Part shown: positions 62,060-64,000 of the stretch, piece after piece
Layout: the number at the start of each line of letters is the position of its first letter
Position numbering within the stretch: position 1 is the first letter of the stretch
NCBI RefSeq assembly: GCF_000412695.1
Contig: NC_021499.1
Location: forward strand, 2,170,001 to 2,234,000
DNA length: 64,000 bases
Direction of reading: 5' to 3'
Source: Pseudomonas resinovorans NBRC 106553
Lineage (GTDB): Bacteria > Pseudomonadota > Gammaproteobacteria > Pseudomonadales > Pseudomonadaceae
Position numbers and translations under genes: made by a program
The notes under the pieces: model-generated
Told to the model about the DNA's origin: nothing
The model's database searches: none
Seen by the model: the letters and a program-made list of their open reading frames with translations, nothing else

Positions 62060-64000
62060 ATGAGTACCCATCACCAGGACAAGGCGACCTTCCTGGAGCG
62101 CCTGATCTTCAACAACCGGCCGGCGGTGATCGTCATCTGCCTGCTGGTTAGCATCTTCCTCTTCTGGCAGGCCCTGCAAGTGCGGCCGTCCACCAGCTTC
62201 GAGAAGATGATCCCGCTGCAGCACCCCTTCATCCAGAAGATGATCGAGCACCGCAACGACCTGGCCAACCTGGGCAACACCGTGCGTATTTCGGTGGAAG
62301 CGGTCGACGGCGACATCTTCACCAAGGAGTACATGGAGACCCTGCGCCAGATCCACGACGAGGTGTTCTACATCTCCGGCGTCGATCGTTCCGGCCTGAA
62401 GTCCCTGTGGAGCCCGAGCGTGCGCTGGACCGAGGTGACCGAGGAAGGCTTCGCCGGTGGCGAGGTGATCCCGCAGACCTACGACGGTTCCCCGGCCAGC
62501 CTGGAAGACCTGCGCAACAACGTGCTCAAGTCCGGCCAGATCGGTCGCCTGGTGGCCAACAACTTCAAGTCGAGCATCATCGACGTGCCGCTGCTGGAGT
62601 CCTATCCGGACCCGAACGACCAGGGCAAGCTGATGAAGCTGGACTACCGCCAGTTCTCCCATGAGCTGGAAGAGAAGATCCGCGACAAGTACCAGGCGCA
62701 GAACCCCAACGTGAAGGTTCACATAGTGGGCTTCGCCAAGAAGGTCGGTGACCTGATCGACGGCCTGATCATGGTGGTGATGTTCTTCGGTATCGCCTTC
62801 CTGATCACACTGGTGCTGCTCTACTGGTTCACCTGGTGTATCCGCAGCACCATCGCCGTGCTGTCCACCACCCTGGTGGCGGTGATCTGGCAGCTGGGCC
62901 TGATGCACACCGTGGGCTTCGGTCTCGATCCCTATTCGATGCTGGTGCCCTTCCTGATCTTCGCCATCGGTATTTCCCACGGCGTACAGAAGATCAACGG
63001 TATCGCCCTGCAATCCAGTGACGCCGACAACGCACTGACGGCGGCACGACGCACCTTCCGCCAGCTGTTCCTGCCGGGGATGATCGCGATCCTGGCGGAC
63101 GCCGTGGGCTTCATCACCCTGCTGATCATCGACATCGGCGTGATCCGCGAGCTGGCCATCGGCGCCTCCATCGGTGTGGCGGTGATCGTGTTCACCAACC
63201 TGATCCTGCTGCCGGTAGCGATCTCCTACGTCGGCATCAGCAAGAAGGCCATCGAGCGCAGCAAGAAGGACGCCGTGCGCGAGCATCCGTTCTGGCGCTT
63301 GCTGTCCAACTTCGCCCACCCGGTGGTAGCCCCGATCTCCGTGGTCATTGCCCTGATCGCCTTCGGTGGCGGCCTGTGGTACAGCCAGAACCTGAAGATC
63401 GGCGACCTCGACCAGGGCGCGCCGGAACTGCGTCCTGACTCGCGCTACAACCAGGACAACAACTTCATCATCAACAACTACTCCACCAGCTCCGACGTGT
63501 TGGTCGTGATGGTCAAGACCGCCGCCGAAGGCTGCTCGACCCACGAGACCCTGGCGCCGGTGGACGAGCTGATGTGGAAGATGGAGAACACGCCGGGCGT
63601 GCAATCGGCCATCTCCATGGTCACCGTCTCCAAGCAGGTGATCAAAGGGATGAACGAAGGCAACCTGAAGTGGGAAACCCTGTCCCGCAACCAGGACGTG
63701 CTGAACAACTCCATCAGCCGCGCCGAAGGCCTGTACAACTCCGACTGCTCCCTGGCGCCGGTCCTGGTGTTCCTCAACGACCACAAGGCCGAGACCCTGA
63801 CCCGCGTCGTGACCGCCGTGCAGGAATTCGCCGAGACCCACGACAAGGACGGCCTGCAGTTCCTCCTGGCAGCCGGCAACGCCGGTATCGAAGCGGCCAC
63901 CAACGAGGTGATCGCCCAGGCCGAGCTGACCATCCTGATCCTGGTGTACATCTGCGTCGCGATCATGTGCCTGATCACCTTCCGCTCCATCGCCGCCACC
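62060..64000 (+). CDS. MMPL/RND-family transporter, partial (runs off the right edge)
   Basis: The frame is open from the ATG at 62060 to the window end: 647 codons without a stop, so the C-terminus is missing. First membrane helix near residues 23-41 (VIVICLLVSIFLFWQAL), then a periplasmic domain of about 190 residues, a block of helices from ~235 (DGLIMVVMFFGIAFLITLVLLYWF) to ~395 with an SSD-like LVPFLIFAIGISHGVQKING, another periplasmic domain, and the start of a second helix block at 630. This is the RND/MMPL layout. CCGGAGAG precedes the ATG. Paired with the propeller gene; the substrate is probably hydrophobic or lipid-like (inference). Confidence 0.92.
   Translation, partial: MSTHHQDKATFLERLIFNNRPAVIVICLLVSIFLFWQALQVRPSTSFEKMIPLQHPFIQKMIEHRNDLANLGNTVRISVEAVDGDIFTKEYMETLRQIHDEVFYISGVDRSGLKSLWSPSVRWTEVTEEGFAGGEVIPQTYDGSPASLEDLRNNVLKSGQIGRLVANNFKSSIIDVPLLESYPDPNDQGKLMKLDYRQFSHELEEKIRDKYQAQNPNVKVHIVGFAKKVGDLIDGLIMVVMFFGIAFLITLVLLYWFTWCIRSTIAVLSTTLVAVIWQLGLMHTVGFGLDPYSMLVPFLIFAIGISHGVQKINGIALQSSDADNALTAARRTFRQLFLPGMIAILADAVGFITLLIIDIGVIRELAIGASIGVAVIVFTNLILLPVAISYVGISKKAIERSKKDAVREHPFWRLLSNFAHPVVAPISVVIALIAFGGGLWYSQNLKIGDLDQGAPELRPDSRYNQDNNFIINNYSTSSDVLVVMVKTAAEGCSTHETLAPVDELMWKMENTPGVQSAISMVTVSKQVIKGMNEGNLKWETLSRNQDVLNNSISRAEGLYNSDCSLAPVLVFLNDHKAETLTRVVTAVQEFAETHDKDGLQFLLAAGNAGIEAATNEVIAQAELTILILVYICVAIMCLITFRSIAAT

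Overview
This window is a GC-rich, gene-dense stretch of chromosome from a Pseudomonas (Gammaproteobacteria). The attribution rests on gene content and order. The run TetR / hydrolase / aldolase / thioesterase / dusC / ibpA / leuCD-methyltransferase-leuB / asd / usg-1 / fimV / truA / trpF / accD / folC / SPOR / cvpA / purF / metZ / divergent xcpPQ and xcpR-Z / fadH / nadK / pepN matches, from memory, the order of the PA31xx-PA30xx region of P. aeruginosa. IbpA, CvpA, FimV and Xcp also look like Pseudomonas proteins. I see no insertion sequence, prophage, CRISPR array or integrase; this is conserved core chromosome. Every assigned gene appears intact, and the last one runs off the right edge.

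Layout. 1-670: a tRNA array Glu-Ala-Glu-Ala-Glu made of a repeated ~258-bp unit, ending in a terminator. 719-3377: a TetR regulator with a near-perfect palindromic operator, an alpha/beta hydrolase, a KDPG-type aldolase and a hot-dog thioesterase. 3381-9906: a small secreted protein, dusC, an SDR, the heat-shock gene ibpA with a sigma-32-like promoter and a ROSE-like RNA thermometer, and a six-PAS GGDEF-EAL protein. 10017-17376: a LysR regulator divergent from leuC-leuD-methyltransferase-leuB, then asd and its catalytically altered paralogue usg-1. 17519-29434: fimV, truA, trpF, accD, folC, a SPOR protein, cvpA, purF, metZ and a second SDR. 29435-30004: a hairpin-rich intergenic repeat. 30005-40318: a complete type II secretion cluster (xcpPQ on the minus strand, xcpRSTUVWXYZ on the plus strand, genes abutting or overlapping). 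40422-40880: a tRNA-Val/Asp/Asp operon. 41029-56789: a 28-codon acidic small ORF, an AraC regulator, a nitrilase-like protein, fadH, an unknown coiled-coil protein, an ACC-deaminase/D-cysteine desulfhydrase-family protein, a cNMP-binding/rhodanese fusion, a DUF1853 protein, nadK, a metallophosphoesterase, a rhomboid, YeaC, a DUF2797 protein and pepN. 57311-64000: a four-gene envelope cluster (DUF1302 barrel, DUF1329 protein, Ycf48-like propeller, MMPL/RND transporter).

How the genes work together. Amino-acid biosynthesis dominates the left half: leucine (leuBCD), aspartate family (asd), tryptophan (trpF), methionine (metZ), with fatty acid (accD), folate (folC) and purine (purF) entry steps. 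The middle holds surface and secretion machinery: FimV for polar assembly of type IV pili and Xcp for exoprotein secretion. The right end is the least understood part. Its four genes supply an outer-membrane barrel, a periplasmic LolA-like protein, a periplasmic propeller and an inner-membrane RND pump, which looks like a trans-envelope pathway for a hydrophobic substrate. I consider it the best candidate for an incompletely described system. Statements about P. aeruginosa gene order and family properties are from memory, not from a search.
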